From: Clostridia bacterium
GTDB taxonomy: Bacteria; Bacillota; Clostridia; Oscillospirales; Acutalibacteraceae
Direction of reading: 5' to 3'
Length of the DNA: 64,000 bases
NCBI GenBank assembly: GCA_017465085.1
Contig: JAFTWW010000008.1
Location: 53,817-117,816 of the forward strand
The translations under genes and the position numbers were made by a program. The notes beneath the pieces were generated by a model. It searched no databases, had not been told where the DNA came from, and saw nothing but the letters and a program-made list of their open reading frames with translations. Below are positions 26,486-34,872 of this stretch, piece by piece; positions within the stretch are counted from its first letter, which is position 1; every line of letters starts with the position of its first letter.

Positions 26486-26518
26486 GAATGTAATTAGAAT
26501 GAAACGGAGGAAATACTT

Positions 26519-27376
26519 TTGAGTAATATAGTAATTACAAGTGATAGCACCACCGATTTAGGCCCTGCTCTTATTGAGCGATATAATGTTTCTACCATAC
26601 CCTTGGGCGTTACCTTAGGCGATAAAACCTACCGTGACGGCGTGGATATTACCCCCGATGATATTTATGAGCATCACCGTAAAACAGGTGAGCTTCCTAA
26701 GACTACTGCCGCAAATGTTGGCGAATGTATTGATTTTTTCCGTCCCTTTGCTGAAGCCGCTAAGACCGTTATTCATTTCACAATCAGCAGTGAGATGTCC
26801 TCAACCTATAACAACACCTGCCTTGCCGCAAGTGAATTCGAGAATGTTTATGTTATAGATTCAAGAAACCTTTCCACAGGCGGAGGCCTTTTGGTTGTAG
26901 CCGCAGCCGAGATGGCGAACAGCGGATTAGAGGCTAAGAAAATCGTAGAGAAGATTGAAGAATTAAAGGCTAATGTTGATGCTTCCTTTATTATCGATAG
27001 CCTTGATTATCTCCACAAGGGTGGCAGATGCTCTGCTTTATCCGTGCTCGGCGCAAATCTGTTAAAGCTTAAGCCCTGCATCGAGGTTAAGAACGGTACT
27101 ATGGGTGTTGGTAAAAAGTATCGCGGAAAATACGCCGATGTTATCAAGGATTACGTTTTAGAGCGTTTAGGCGATGGTAGTGATATCGACCTTGACCGTG
27201 TTTTCGTTACCCACGCAGGCTGTGATGAAGCAATCGTAAACAGCGTTGTTGAGCTTGTGAAGAACACTCTCCCCTTCAAAGAGGTGTTTGTAACAAGGGC
27301 AAGCTGCACCATTTCTGCCCACTGCGGCGCTGATACCCTTGGTGTTCTCTTTGTAAGAAAGCATCCCATAGCTTAA
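26519..27376 (+). CDS. DegV family fatty-acid-binding protein
   Basis: 285 residues, TTG start fixed by ACGGAGG 8-9 nt upstream. ITSDSTTDLGP start, the DG-VDITPDDIY segment, FTISSEMSSTYN and DSRNLSTGGGLLV: two-domain DegV fold that binds a fatty acid. Characterised homologues (FakB) present fatty acids to the kinase FakA for phosphorylation and membrane lipid synthesis. No fakA is in the window, so assignment as FakB is by family only. Confidence 0.92.
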   Translation: MSNIVITSDSTTDLGPALIERYNVSTIPLGVTLGDKTYRDGVDITPDDIYEHHRKTGELPKTTAANVGECIDFFRPFAEAAKTVIHFTISSEMSSTYNNTCLAASEFENVYVIDSRNLSTGGGLLVVAAAEMANSGLEAKKIVEKIEELKANVDASFIIDSLDYLHKGGRCSALSVLGANLLKLKPCIEVKNGTMGVGKKYRGKYADVIKDYVLERLGDGSDIDLDRVFVTHAGCDEAIVNSVVELVKNTLPFKEVFVTRASCTISAHCGADTLGVLFVRKHPIA

Positions 27377-27496
27377 GTCACAAAAATATTTTTACGGCAT
27401 AATATATTGCAGGGGCTTCTATTAGGATATCCTGCATATCGGCGGCTGTTTGAAATTGTCTGTAAAATAACCGATTTATGCCCCTTTAATATATAA

Positions 27497-27529
27497 AGAC
27501 CTTCCCCTCAGGGAAGGTCTGTTTTTTTA
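27497..27529. terminator. Terminator of degV
   Basis: 10-bp perfect stem AGACCTTCCC/GGGAAGGTCT (27497-27506, 27511-27520), loop CTCA, seven T. The 120 bp between the degV stop and this stem hold no gene. Confidence 0.88.
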
Positions 27530-29125
27530 TTTTATAACATTATCCTTTATTATTAAATCCTTAACGCCAAAGGCCGTTATATCATTATGGGTTATCTTTT
27601 CGAAGGTGTTGCCCGAAATTTCAACTCTTTCGTGAATTACGGGGGTATCCTCACCATCAAAGCCGCTAACTCCCACATTTACAAAGGCTTTACCCATTTT
27701 GAAATTGCAATCAATAAGGGCATTGTTGCGGAAGGTTAAATCCTTAATTCTGCCCGATTCATACCAATACTGCGCTAAATCATAGGCATATAAAGCGGCG
27801 GCGCATTTCTCCATTCTATTATCCTCAACCAAGATTTTTCCGTTACCTGAAAGGCGGATGTGGGGAAAATCAACGAAGCTGTTATTATGTATATAAACAT
27901 CGGGAGAACGGGTAACGTTTTCAATAAAGAAGCCTTCTTCAAATTTGCCTTCAATATTATCGCAAATTATCTTTATGCTTCTTCCCTTATTTATGGGAGC
28001 TGCATTTTCTACCCGCGCTCTGCCCATAATTTCCAGGGTTTTATTATTTATGATATCAAGCATATCTCCCTTATAGTAGGGTGTTATACCGTAATGGTCC
28101 TGATGCTTGAAATCGGCGGTTATTTCTCTACCGTTTAATTTCTTAAACTCGGTATAAACGCCGTGAACGTTTATGGCATCATCAGCCGTATGGGTGATGT
28201 TGCAGTTTTTAATCTCAACAAGGCCTTTACAGTTTACAAAATGCAGGGCATCGCCCGTAAGGGTAATATAATCGTTATAAACCGATATATCGGTGCCAAA
28301 GCCATCGATAAGGATATCCTGACAGAAGGTTGCAACAATACCCATAGCTTCGCCGCGGTTGATTATTACATTTTTAACCGTAACCGAGGAGCATTTATCA
28401 AAGAAGAGCATATCTATTCTTCTGCCGCTGGCAATATTAACGAGCAGCTCCTCACCCTCATCGAAAACAAGACCTACGGGAATATCCTTGCGGTACTTAA
28501 AATAGATGCCATCCTCTGAGTAAGAGGCATCTGTTCTGGTATATCTTGCGGGAAGGTTTTCGGCAGAATCCATACAGTTGCCCGTGAAGAGATACTGCAC
28601 CCCTCCCCTACTTGCTCTGTGGAGGCTGAATTTACGCAACTTACCCGAAAGCTCGCCGTTTTCACTTTCAAATATTAAGGAGCCATCCTCTATCCGATAT
28701 GGGTATCTACCCTTATCAATCTTAAAGAAGAAACCCTCTTCGGTTTTTTTACCCACCTGCATCAAGGCAACAAGGGGGTAGGATAAATCCATACGGAAAT
28801 TTTTAACGGTTAGATTTTCGCAATCTTCTGCGGCAAAGGGGAAAACACCGCTATGGAAAATAAAGGTGGAGCCGCCCCCATCAACCGTTATATTCTCAAG
28901 GCCTGAAAGGTTGAAGGCTATATGCTTTTCGCCCGAATCGTTATTGCTCACATAAAGTGTTTTTACGGCGGCGTTATCCTTATAGAAATGGTATTCTCCC
29001 TTTTGGAATTTAAGCTCGCCGCCGCTTTCCTTCAGCTTTTCGATAGCCTCCGCAACGGTGGCGGTAACATCATTCAAGGGACCTGCAAAGGTTTTTGAAA
29101 TAACAATCTTCTTATCCTTATCCAT
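27527..29125 (-). CDS. GH110-like right-handed beta-helix protein
   Basis: 532 residues, no signal peptide, no membrane segment. Repeated beta-helix rungs (NITVDGGGS, NLTVKNF, SVTVKNVIINRG, DILIDGFG, VEIKNCNI, KILVEDNRM). The central TLTGDALHFVNCKG (Asp292) and HTADDAINVHGVY (Asp315, Asp316) match the active-site region of GH110 alpha-1,3-galactosidases, where three Asp act in an inverting reaction that removes galactose from blood-group B-type or linear alpha-Gal caps. Known GH110 enzymes are exported; the lack of a signal here suggests an intracellular substrate or a different activity. Its gene follows DUF1653 by 4 bp at the end of a housekeeping operon. No sugar transporter is near. Confidence 0.75.
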   Translation of the reverse strand: MDKDKKIVISKTFAGPLNDVTATVAEAIEKLKESGGELKFQKGEYHFYKDNAAVKTLYVSNNDSGEKHIAFNLSGLENITVDGGGSTFIFHSGVFPFAAEDCENLTVKNFRMDLSYPLVALMQVGKKTEEGFFFKIDKGRYPYRIEDGSLIFESENGELSGKLRKFSLHRASRGGVQYLFTGNCMDSAENLPARYTRTDASYSEDGIYFKYRKDIPVGLVFDEGEELLVNIASGRRIDMLFFDKCSSVTVKNVIINRGEAMGIVATFCQDILIDGFGTDISVYNDYITLTGDALHFVNCKGLVEIKNCNITHTADDAINVHGVYTEFKKLNGREITADFKHQDHYGITPYYKGDMLDIINNKTLEIMGRARVENAAPINKGRSIKIICDNIEGKFEEGFFIENVTRSPDVYIHNNSFVDFPHIRLSGNGKILVEDNRMEKCAAALYAYDLAQYWYESGRIKDLTFRNNALIDCNFKMGKAFVNVGVSGFDGEDTPVIHERVEISGNTFEKITHNDITAFGVKDLIIKDNVIK

Positions 29126-29129
29126 AAAA

Positions 29130-29345
29130 TTATTCTCCTATATAGGTAAATCTTTTAAAGGTTTTGCCATCTCGGGTTACAGTTTCTGCGAACATTTTCG
29201 CATCCCTTACCCAAAGGCCGCCTTCACCGTAAAGAGCGCGGTAAACCACGGTATCTGCCAAGGTTTCACTATCCTTGGCGATACCGATTACCTCATATTC
29301 ATTACCCTTAAAATGCCTGTATTTACCAAGCTTTATTTCTTCCAT
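29130..29345 (-). CDS. DUF1653 domain protein
   Basis: 71 residues spanning one DUF1653 domain: GKYRHFKGNEYEVIGIAKDSET, VVYRALYGEGGLWVRDAKMF, FKRFTYIG. SH3-like small fold of unknown function. It lies 1 bp after the aminopeptidase stop and 4 bp before the beta-helix gene, so all three are likely coupled. Confidence 0.85.
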   Translation of the reverse strand: MEEIKLGKYRHFKGNEYEVIGIAKDSETLADTVVYRALYGEGGLWVRDAKMFAETVTRDGKTFKRFTYIGE

Positions 29346-29346
29346 A

Positions 29347-30732
29347 TTATTTCATAAATTCGTACATAGCGCGGTAACACATATATACATCAAGCTTTGA
29401 GGTGGTTTCAAAGGGCGCGTGCATAGAAAGGACGGGAACGCCCAAATCTACAACATCAACGCCTAAGTTTGCAATATACATAGCAACCGTTCCGCCGCCG
29501 CCTGCATCAACCTTACCAAGCTCACCTGTTTGCCAGATGATACCTGCATTATCAAGCATAGCGCGAACTTCTGCCACATATTCAGCCGAGGCATCGGAGG
29601 TACCGCTCTTACCGCGTGAGCCCGTATATTTGGTTATAACAACGCCATAGTTTACAAAGGAGGCGTTGCGGCGCTCCATAACATCCTGGAAGGTGGGGTC
29701 GGTTGCGGCGTTAACATCGGCAGAAAGACATTTTGAGTTGCGAAGGCAAACGGTTACATCGCCACCCTGAGTATGACAGATATCACCGATTACATGCAAA
29801 AGGAAATCGGAGTTAAGACCTGTGTTACCATCGGAGCCTATCTCTTCCTTATCGGCAAGGATAGCAACGGCAGTTTTTTCGGGAACTGTGATATCAAGAA
29901 TAGCGGTAAGGGCAGGATATGAGCACACTCTATCATCCTGACCGTAAGCGCCGATTAAAGAGCGGTCAAATCCAACATCACTTGCCTTATAGGCGGGTAC
30001 CATTTCAAGCTCTGCAGAAAGGAAATCCTCCTCAACTATATCATACTTTTCATTAAGAATTTTAAGGATATTAAGCCTTACAAGCTCACTGCCCTCATCA
30101 TCCTTAAAGGGATGACTGCCAACCAAAACATTAAGCTCTTCGCCGCGGATACCATCAGACAAGGTACGCTTGCTCTGCTCTGCGGCTAAGTGAGGTAACA
30201 AATCGTTTACAACAAACTTGGGATCACTCTCATCCTCACCGATATTAACCTCTACTACCGAGCCATCTTTCTTGGCAAAAACGCCGTGGAGAGCCAGAGG
30301 CACTGTGGGCCACTGATACTTTCTGATACCGCCGTAGTAATGGGTTTTGAACAAAGCAAGTTCAATCTCCTCATATAAGGGGTTGGGCTTAAGATCAAGG
30401 CGGGGGGAATCGATATGGGCGGCGGTGATATTAACGCCCTTTTCCATATCCTCTTTACCGATAATGGCAAAGGCAACGGTTTTGCCTCTGTTATTAAAGT
30501 AAACCTTATCGCCTGCTTTATAGGTTTTGCTCCTATCAAAAGCCTTAAAGCCCTTATCCTCAGCTAAAGCCACAGCGGTTTTTACTGCTTCACGCTCGGT
30601 TTTAGCATTATCAAGGAAATTTTTGTAGCCCTCGCAATAGTCACTAACAGCCTTAAGGGTTACATCATCAACCTTCAAAAGACCGTTTTTCTTCTGATAA
30701 TAAAGCTTTTCTTTAAGTTCCTTAGCATTCAT
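29347..30732 (-). CDS. M18 family aminopeptidase
   Basis: 461 residues from ATG 30732 (GGAGG at 8 nt). M18 metal ligands: His in AAHIDSPRLDLKP, Asp in AYGQDDRVCS, Glu-Glu in ADKEEIGSDGNTG, and the C-terminal His in SMHAPFETTSKLD. Tetrahedral dodecameric zinc peptidase that removes N-terminal residues in the cytoplasm. The start overlaps the coaE 3' end by 11 nt. Confidence 0.94.
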   Translation of the reverse strand: MNAKELKEKLYYQKKNGLLKVDDVTLKAVSDYCEGYKNFLDNAKTEREAVKTAVALAEDKGFKAFDRSKTYKAGDKVYFNNRGKTVAFAIIGKEDMEKGVNITAAHIDSPRLDLKPNPLYEEIELALFKTHYYGGIRKYQWPTVPLALHGVFAKKDGSVVEVNIGEDESDPKFVVNDLLPHLAAEQSKRTLSDGIRGEELNVLVGSHPFKDDEGSELVRLNILKILNEKYDIVEEDFLSAELEMVPAYKASDVGFDRSLIGAYGQDDRVCSYPALTAILDITVPEKTAVAILADKEEIGSDGNTGLNSDFLLHVIGDICHTQGGDVTVCLRNSKCLSADVNAATDPTFQDVMERRNASFVNYGVVITKYTGSRGKSGTSDASAEYVAEVRAMLDNAGIIWQTGELGKVDAGGGGTVAMYIANLGVDVVDLGVPVLSMHAPFETTSKLDVYMCYRAMYEFMK

Positions 30733-31312
30733 ATTTAATACCTCCAAGTATTTTTTTGAATAATTTTTCTGCATCTTCGTAAGGATTATTGCCGTTATTG
30801 TAAATTATATTTTTTGTTCTCTTAATATAAAACTCATCGGGCTTGCCCGCATTCATACGGGCCTGAGCCTCGGCTTCACTTAACCCATCACGGTTTATTA
30901 TACGCATTTTTCGCAAGATTTCATCGGCTAAAACCGCAACCGTCTGATCGCAGATGCTATCAAGACCGCTTTCGTAAAGCGTTGGCGCATCCAAAAGCAC
31001 CCGACAACAGTTAATTTCCTTTTTAACCTCATCTACTATAATGGGCAAAAGGGTTTTGTTAAGCAGTTCGGTTTTCTCCCTTGAAGCAAAGGCAATAGCC
31101 GCTAAGGCCTTACGGTTAAGGGATTTATCATCGCATAAAATCTCTTTGCCGAAGGCGCGGACTAAAGCCGCAAGCCCCTTTTCTCCCTTTTCGGTTACCC
31201 TGCGGGAAATTTTATCGCAATCAATCACCTTAAAGCCTAAATCCTCCGCCGCTTTTGAAACGGTGGTTTTGCCTGCTCCCGTAGGTCCCGTTAATCCAAT
31301 AATCAAGCTCAT
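30722..31312 (-). CDS. coaE: Dephospho-CoA kinase
   Basis: 196 residues. P-loop GLTGPTGAGKTT at the start, then DCDKISRRVTEKG and LLDAPTLYESGLD. Last step of CoA synthesis. The ATG overlaps the sua5 stop (ATGA) and the end overlaps the aminopeptidase start. Confidence 0.95.
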   Translation of the reverse strand: MSLIIGLTGPTGAGKTTVSKAAEDLGFKVIDCDKISRRVTEKGEKGLAALVRAFGKEILCDDKSLNRKALAAIAFASREKTELLNKTLLPIIVDEVKKEINCCRVLLDAPTLYESGLDSICDQTVAVLADEILRKMRIINRDGLSEAEAQARMNAGKPDEFYIKRTKNIIYNNGNNPYEDAEKLFKKILGGIKYEC

Positions 31313-32331
31313 AATTCCATCACCTTGAACGCCGCCGCTCTTATAAGGCGGTTATATACCGCAAGGCCCACTCCCGTTTTAGAGGGGGCGTGGATATAAA
31401 GGGTATTGACACCGAGCTCATCCGCCTTTCTGAGCGCTGAGAAAACATTTTTAGCAAGAGTTTTCTCATCAGAACTGTTCCCGTAAGATATGGCGGGGAT
31501 TTCTATATCACCTATCTCCTCATCAAAACAAACAGCGCCGCTGTTCTTTTTGAAATTAACGAAATTTACGAATTTCTCCCTTTCCGATACGATGAGGTAG
31601 GTATTGGTTTTCGGAGCATAATGCTTATATTTCATACCCGGAGAGGAAACCTTCTCCTTATCCTCGGGCTCGGTTAAAACCGCTCTATCTATCTCTATAT
31701 CGGGAAGTATCTCTTTAAGCTGGTCCACCGTTACGGCTCCCGGCCTTAAAAGGCGGGGCTTTTCGGTTACCAGAGTAATAACCGTGGATTCAACTCCAAC
31801 CTTACAGTTTTCCCCCATAATAACCGCATCTATCTTTTGGTCAAGGTCATAAAGCACGTGACTTGCGGCGGTGGGGCTGGGTGAGCCCGAAGAGTTTGCA
31901 GAGGGCGCCGCCAATGGCAGACCGCTCTCAATTATTATATCTCTTGCCACCGTATTATCAGGCATCCTTACCGCCACGGTATCAAGCCCTGCGGAAACAC
32001 TTTTATCTATGCCCTCTTTTCTTTTAAGTACCATAGTAAAGGGGCCCGGCCAAAAGCGTTTTGCGCATTCTATAGCCTTTTCGGGTATATCCTCTGCCAC
32101 ATCATAAAGCATATCTATATCCGAGATATGAACTATGAGGGGGTTATCCTGAGGTCTGCCCTTGGCGGTAAAAACGCTTTTTATGGCCTTTTCGCTCAGC
32201 GCGCTTGCGGCAAGGCCGTAAACCGTTTCGGTGGGTATTGCCACGATTCCCTCGTTCTTCAATATGCGGGCGGCTTCCCTTATACTATCCCCGTAATTCT
32301 CGGGGGAAATATCAAGTCTTTTAGTAATCAT
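31309..32331 (-). CDS. sua5: L-threonylcarbamoyladenylate synthase (Sua5 type)
   Basis: 340 residues: N-terminal YrdC domain (AIPTETVYGLAASALSEKA, KGRPQDNPLIVHI, PSANSSGSPSPT) plus the C-terminal Sua5 domain (about 205-340) with SPGMKYKHYAP. Makes threonylcarbamoyl-AMP for t6A37 of ANN-decoding tRNAs. The ywlC-prfA order is typical for Bacillota; 1 bp separates it from prfA. Confidence 0.95.
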   Translation of the reverse strand: MITKRLDISPENYGDSIREAARILKNEGIVAIPTETVYGLAASALSEKAIKSVFTAKGRPQDNPLIVHISDIDMLYDVAEDIPEKAIECAKRFWPGPFTMVLKRKEGIDKSVSAGLDTVAVRMPDNTVARDIIIESGLPLAAPSANSSGSPSPTAASHVLYDLDQKIDAVIMGENCKVGVESTVITLVTEKPRLLRPGAVTVDQLKEILPDIEIDRAVLTEPEDKEKVSSPGMKYKHYAPKTNTYLIVSEREKFVNFVNFKKNSGAVCFDEEIGDIEIPAISYGNSSDEKTLAKNVFSALRKADELGVNTLYIHAPSKTGVGLAVYNRLIRAAAFKVMEL

Positions 32332-32332
32332 A

Positions 32333-33406
32333 TCAGCCTTCCTGCTGCTTCAAGGCTTCGGAGCGATAGTAGGTTATAAGACCATCTATCATCTCATCAA
32401 GGTCGCCGTTTAAGAAGGAATCAAGCTTATAAAGCGTGAGTCCTATTCTATGGTCGGTAATTCTGCACTGAGGATAGTTATAGGTGCGGATTCGCTCGCT
32501 TCTATCTCCCGTGCCTACTTGGGAGCGGCGGTCGGAGGCGATGGCCTCATCGTGCTCACTCTTAGCGGCATCGTAAAGCCTTGCTCTGAGCACCTTCAAA
32601 GCCTTTTCCTTATTCTTGAACTGGCTTCTCTCATCCTGACACTCAACCACGGTACCCGTAGGAATATGGGTAACACGAATGGCCGAGGAGGTTTTATTGA
32701 TATGCTGACCGCCCGCGCCTGAGGAGCGGAAGGTATCAATCTTAAGGTCATTAGGGTTGATATCAACCTCCACCTCATCTGCCTCGGGCATAACGGCTAC
32801 TGTTACGGTTGAGGTATGGATACGGCCCTGAGTTTCGGTATCGGGCACGCGCTGAACACGGTGAACACCGCTTTCATACTTAAATCTCGAATAGGCGCCA
32901 ACGCCCTCAATCATAAAGCTTATTTCCTTATAGCCGCCAAGCTCGGTTTCATTTACATTTGTTACATCAATGCTCCATCTTTTGCCCTCGGCATACATAC
33001 TGTACATTCTGTATAGAGCCGCGGCAAATAGTGCCGCCTCTTCTCCGCCTGCGCCGCCGCGGATTTCAACGATAACGTTCTTATCATCATTGGGGTCCTT
33101 GGGTAAAAGCAGAATTTTAAGCTCCTCTGCAAAAATCTGCTTGTTTTCCTTTGCCTCTATAAGCTCTGCCTCAACAAGCTCCTTAAAATCCTTATCAAGA
33201 CCGCCCTCTGACAAAAGGGCCTCCGCCTCGCTCTCGCTTTCGCAGGCGGCGCGGTATTCTCTGTATTTTTCAACTATGGGGGTAAGCTCACTGTGCTCCT
33301 TCATCAGCTTTGTGAAAAGGGCGTTATCCGATACCGTTTCGGGACGGGTGAGTTCAACGCCTATCTGTTCGTAACGGTTTTCTACCGCCGCAAGTTTATC
33401 AAGCAT
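32333..33406 (-). CDS. prfA: Peptide chain release factor 1
   Basis: 357 residues. GGQ motif in [15 protein letters not shown], codon-recognition PDT in [14 protein letters not shown] (RF1 class PxT), [12 protein letters not shown] in the middle. Reads UAG and UAA. Overlaps the DUF951 gene upstream by 8 nt. Confidence 0.97.
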   Translation of the reverse strand: MLDKLAAVENRYEQIGVELTRPETVSDNALFTKLMKEHSELTPIVEKYREYRAACESESEAEALLSEGGLDKDFKELVEAELIEAKENKQIFAEELKILLLPKDPNDDKNVIVEIRGGAGGEEAALFAAALYRMYSMYAEGKRWSIDVTNVNETELGGYKEISFMIEGVGAYSRFKYESGVHRVQRVPDTETQGRIHTSTVTVAVMPEADEVEVDINPNDLKIDTFRSSGAGGQHINKTSSAIRVTHIPTGTVVECQDERSQFKNKEKALKVLRARLYDAAKSEHDEAIASDRRSQVGTGDRSERIRTYNYPQCRITDHRIGLTLYKLDSFLNGDLDEMIDGLITYYRSEALKQQEG

Positions 33407-33596
33407 TATTTTCTTCCTCTCGGCCTAATATTTTTTTAATGTTTTTCTCTGCTTTGCTCCTTGGCAGAAAGATCTCGTGGGAGCAGCCATCACATCTTAA
33501 CTTAAAATCCATACCGATGCGAAGCACCGTAAAGGTATCGCTACCGCAAGGGTGCTTTTTCTTCATAACAAGCTTATCGTTAAGTCTGATATCCAT
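33399..33596 (-). CDS. DUF951 protein
   Basis: 65 residues from ATG 33596; GAAGGAG spacing favours it over the GTG two codons earlier. One DUF951 domain: [44 protein letters not shown] and CDGC look like a zinc site. Often precedes prfA or ychF in Bacillota; function unknown, nucleic-acid binding suspected. Confidence 0.88.
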   Translation of the reverse strand: MDIRLNDKLVMKKKHPCGSDTFTVLRIGMDFKLRCDGCSHEIFLPRSKAEKNIKKILGREEENNA

Positions 33597-33663
33597 GGGC
33601 ACACTCCTTCATTATACTATTTATTATATTATAAAACAAATTTTATATAAAGGCAATATTTTC

Positions 33664-33692
33664 TTGAATAAAGTGTGATAAAATGATACAAT
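33664..33692 (+). promoter_or_regulatory. sigma-A promoter of yhaO-yhaN
   Basis: TTGAAT (33664-33669), 17-bp spacer, TACAAT (33687-33692), 44 bp before the ATG. Confidence 0.7.
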
Positions 33693-33735
33693 TAGTTTAT
33701 TAAGTAACATCTTTACGAAAGGATATTGCGTTTTA

Positions 33736-34872
33736 ATGAATACCGTTAAGATTTTGCATTGCGCCGATTTGCATATAGGCGCCGCCGAAAGTTCTCTCGG
33801 CACCCTTGCAAACAGTCGCCGTGCCGAAGCGCTTATTACCTTTGAAAATATAATTTCGATTGCAAAAGGCGAAGGCACAAAGCTATTACTTATCGCAGGT
33901 GACCTTTTTGATTCAAACAATATTGAGGATGCCTTTGTAAGCCGTGTTATAGAATGCTTTAATTCTATACCCGAAACCGAAATTATTTATGCGGCAGGCA
34001 ATCACGACCCCTTAACGCTTAATTCTCCTTTTATAAAATTCAAAAGTATTTTACCCAAAAATTTCCATATTCTCCCCTGCTTTGATAGCGTGGTAGAGCT
34101 TGAAAATTTAGGTGTGAAGGTTTACGGCCGTTCATTTGATGAGGTATATGTAAGCGGCGCGCCCTCCTTCTCCATAACGCCTGATGATGATTTCATAAAT
34201 ATTATGTGCATCCACGGTGATTTCGGCGCCTCGACGGATACTAAATACAACCCCATTTCAAGCTCGTTTATTGAGAGTAGCGGTATGGATTATATGGCGC
34301 TGGGTCATATTCACAAGAGAAGCGATATTGCCCGCCTTGGAAGCACATATTTTGCCTACCCCGGATGTCCCGAAGGTCAGGGCTTTGATGAGAGCGGAGA
34401 AAAGGGCGTATTATTAGGCGAAATCGGCAAAGGTCTTGCTGATTTAAGGTTTATTCCGACCTGCAAGAGAATTCACGCCACCGTAAGTATAACCCTTGGA
34501 AGTGAAGAAAACTCAAATCAGGTAGCCGAAAGAATTTTATCGGTTATCAAGGAAAAATATAAAGATAACTGGCGCGATAATCTTTACAAAATAATTCTTG
34601 AGGGAAGACTTAGTGAAAATATTAAGCTTTCAACCGAGGAAATTGCGAGCCGCGTTGGCGTTGAGGTGTATTTTGCAAAGGTTAAGGATAAAACCGAAAT
34701 CGCGGTGGATTTAGAGGAGTTATCCCGCGAGGATAGTCTTAAGGGTATTTTCGTTAAGAATATGCTTTCCCGTTTGCAGAATGCAAGCGAGGAGGAAAAG
34801 CCCCTTATCAAAAAGGCTCTTGATTTAGGGCTTAAGGCATTTTTATCGGAGGTAAAGTATAATGAAGATTAA
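33736..34872 (+). CDS. yhaO: YhaO/SbcD-like metallophosphoesterase
   Basis: 378 residues. Calcineurin-type nuclease motifs in order: LHCADLHIGA, AGDLFDSN, YAAGNHDPLT, CIHGDFG, GHIHKR. The C-terminal third (about 250-378) is a capping and partner-binding region. Pairs with the ATPase encoded next to it; the reading frames overlap by 11 nt. By analogy with SbcCD/Mre11-Rad50, a DNA end-processing nuclease. Confidence 0.88.
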   Translation: MNTVKILHCADLHIGAAESSLGTLANSRRAEALITFENIISIAKGEGTKLLLIAGDLFDSNNIEDAFVSRVIECFNSIPETEIIYAAGNHDPLTLNSPFIKFKSILPKNFHILPCFDSVVELENLGVKVYGRSFDEVYVSGAPSFSITPDDDFINIMCIHGDFGASTDTKYNPISSSFIESSGMDYMALGHIHKRSDIARLGSTYFAYPGCPEGQGFDESGEKGVLLGEIGKGLADLRFIPTCKRIHATVSITLGSEENSNQVAERILSVIKEKYKDNWRDNLYKIILEGRLSENIKLSTEEIASRVGVEVYFAKVKDKTEIAVDLEELSREDSLKGIFVKNMLSRLQNASEEEKPLIKKALDLGLKAFLSEVKYNED

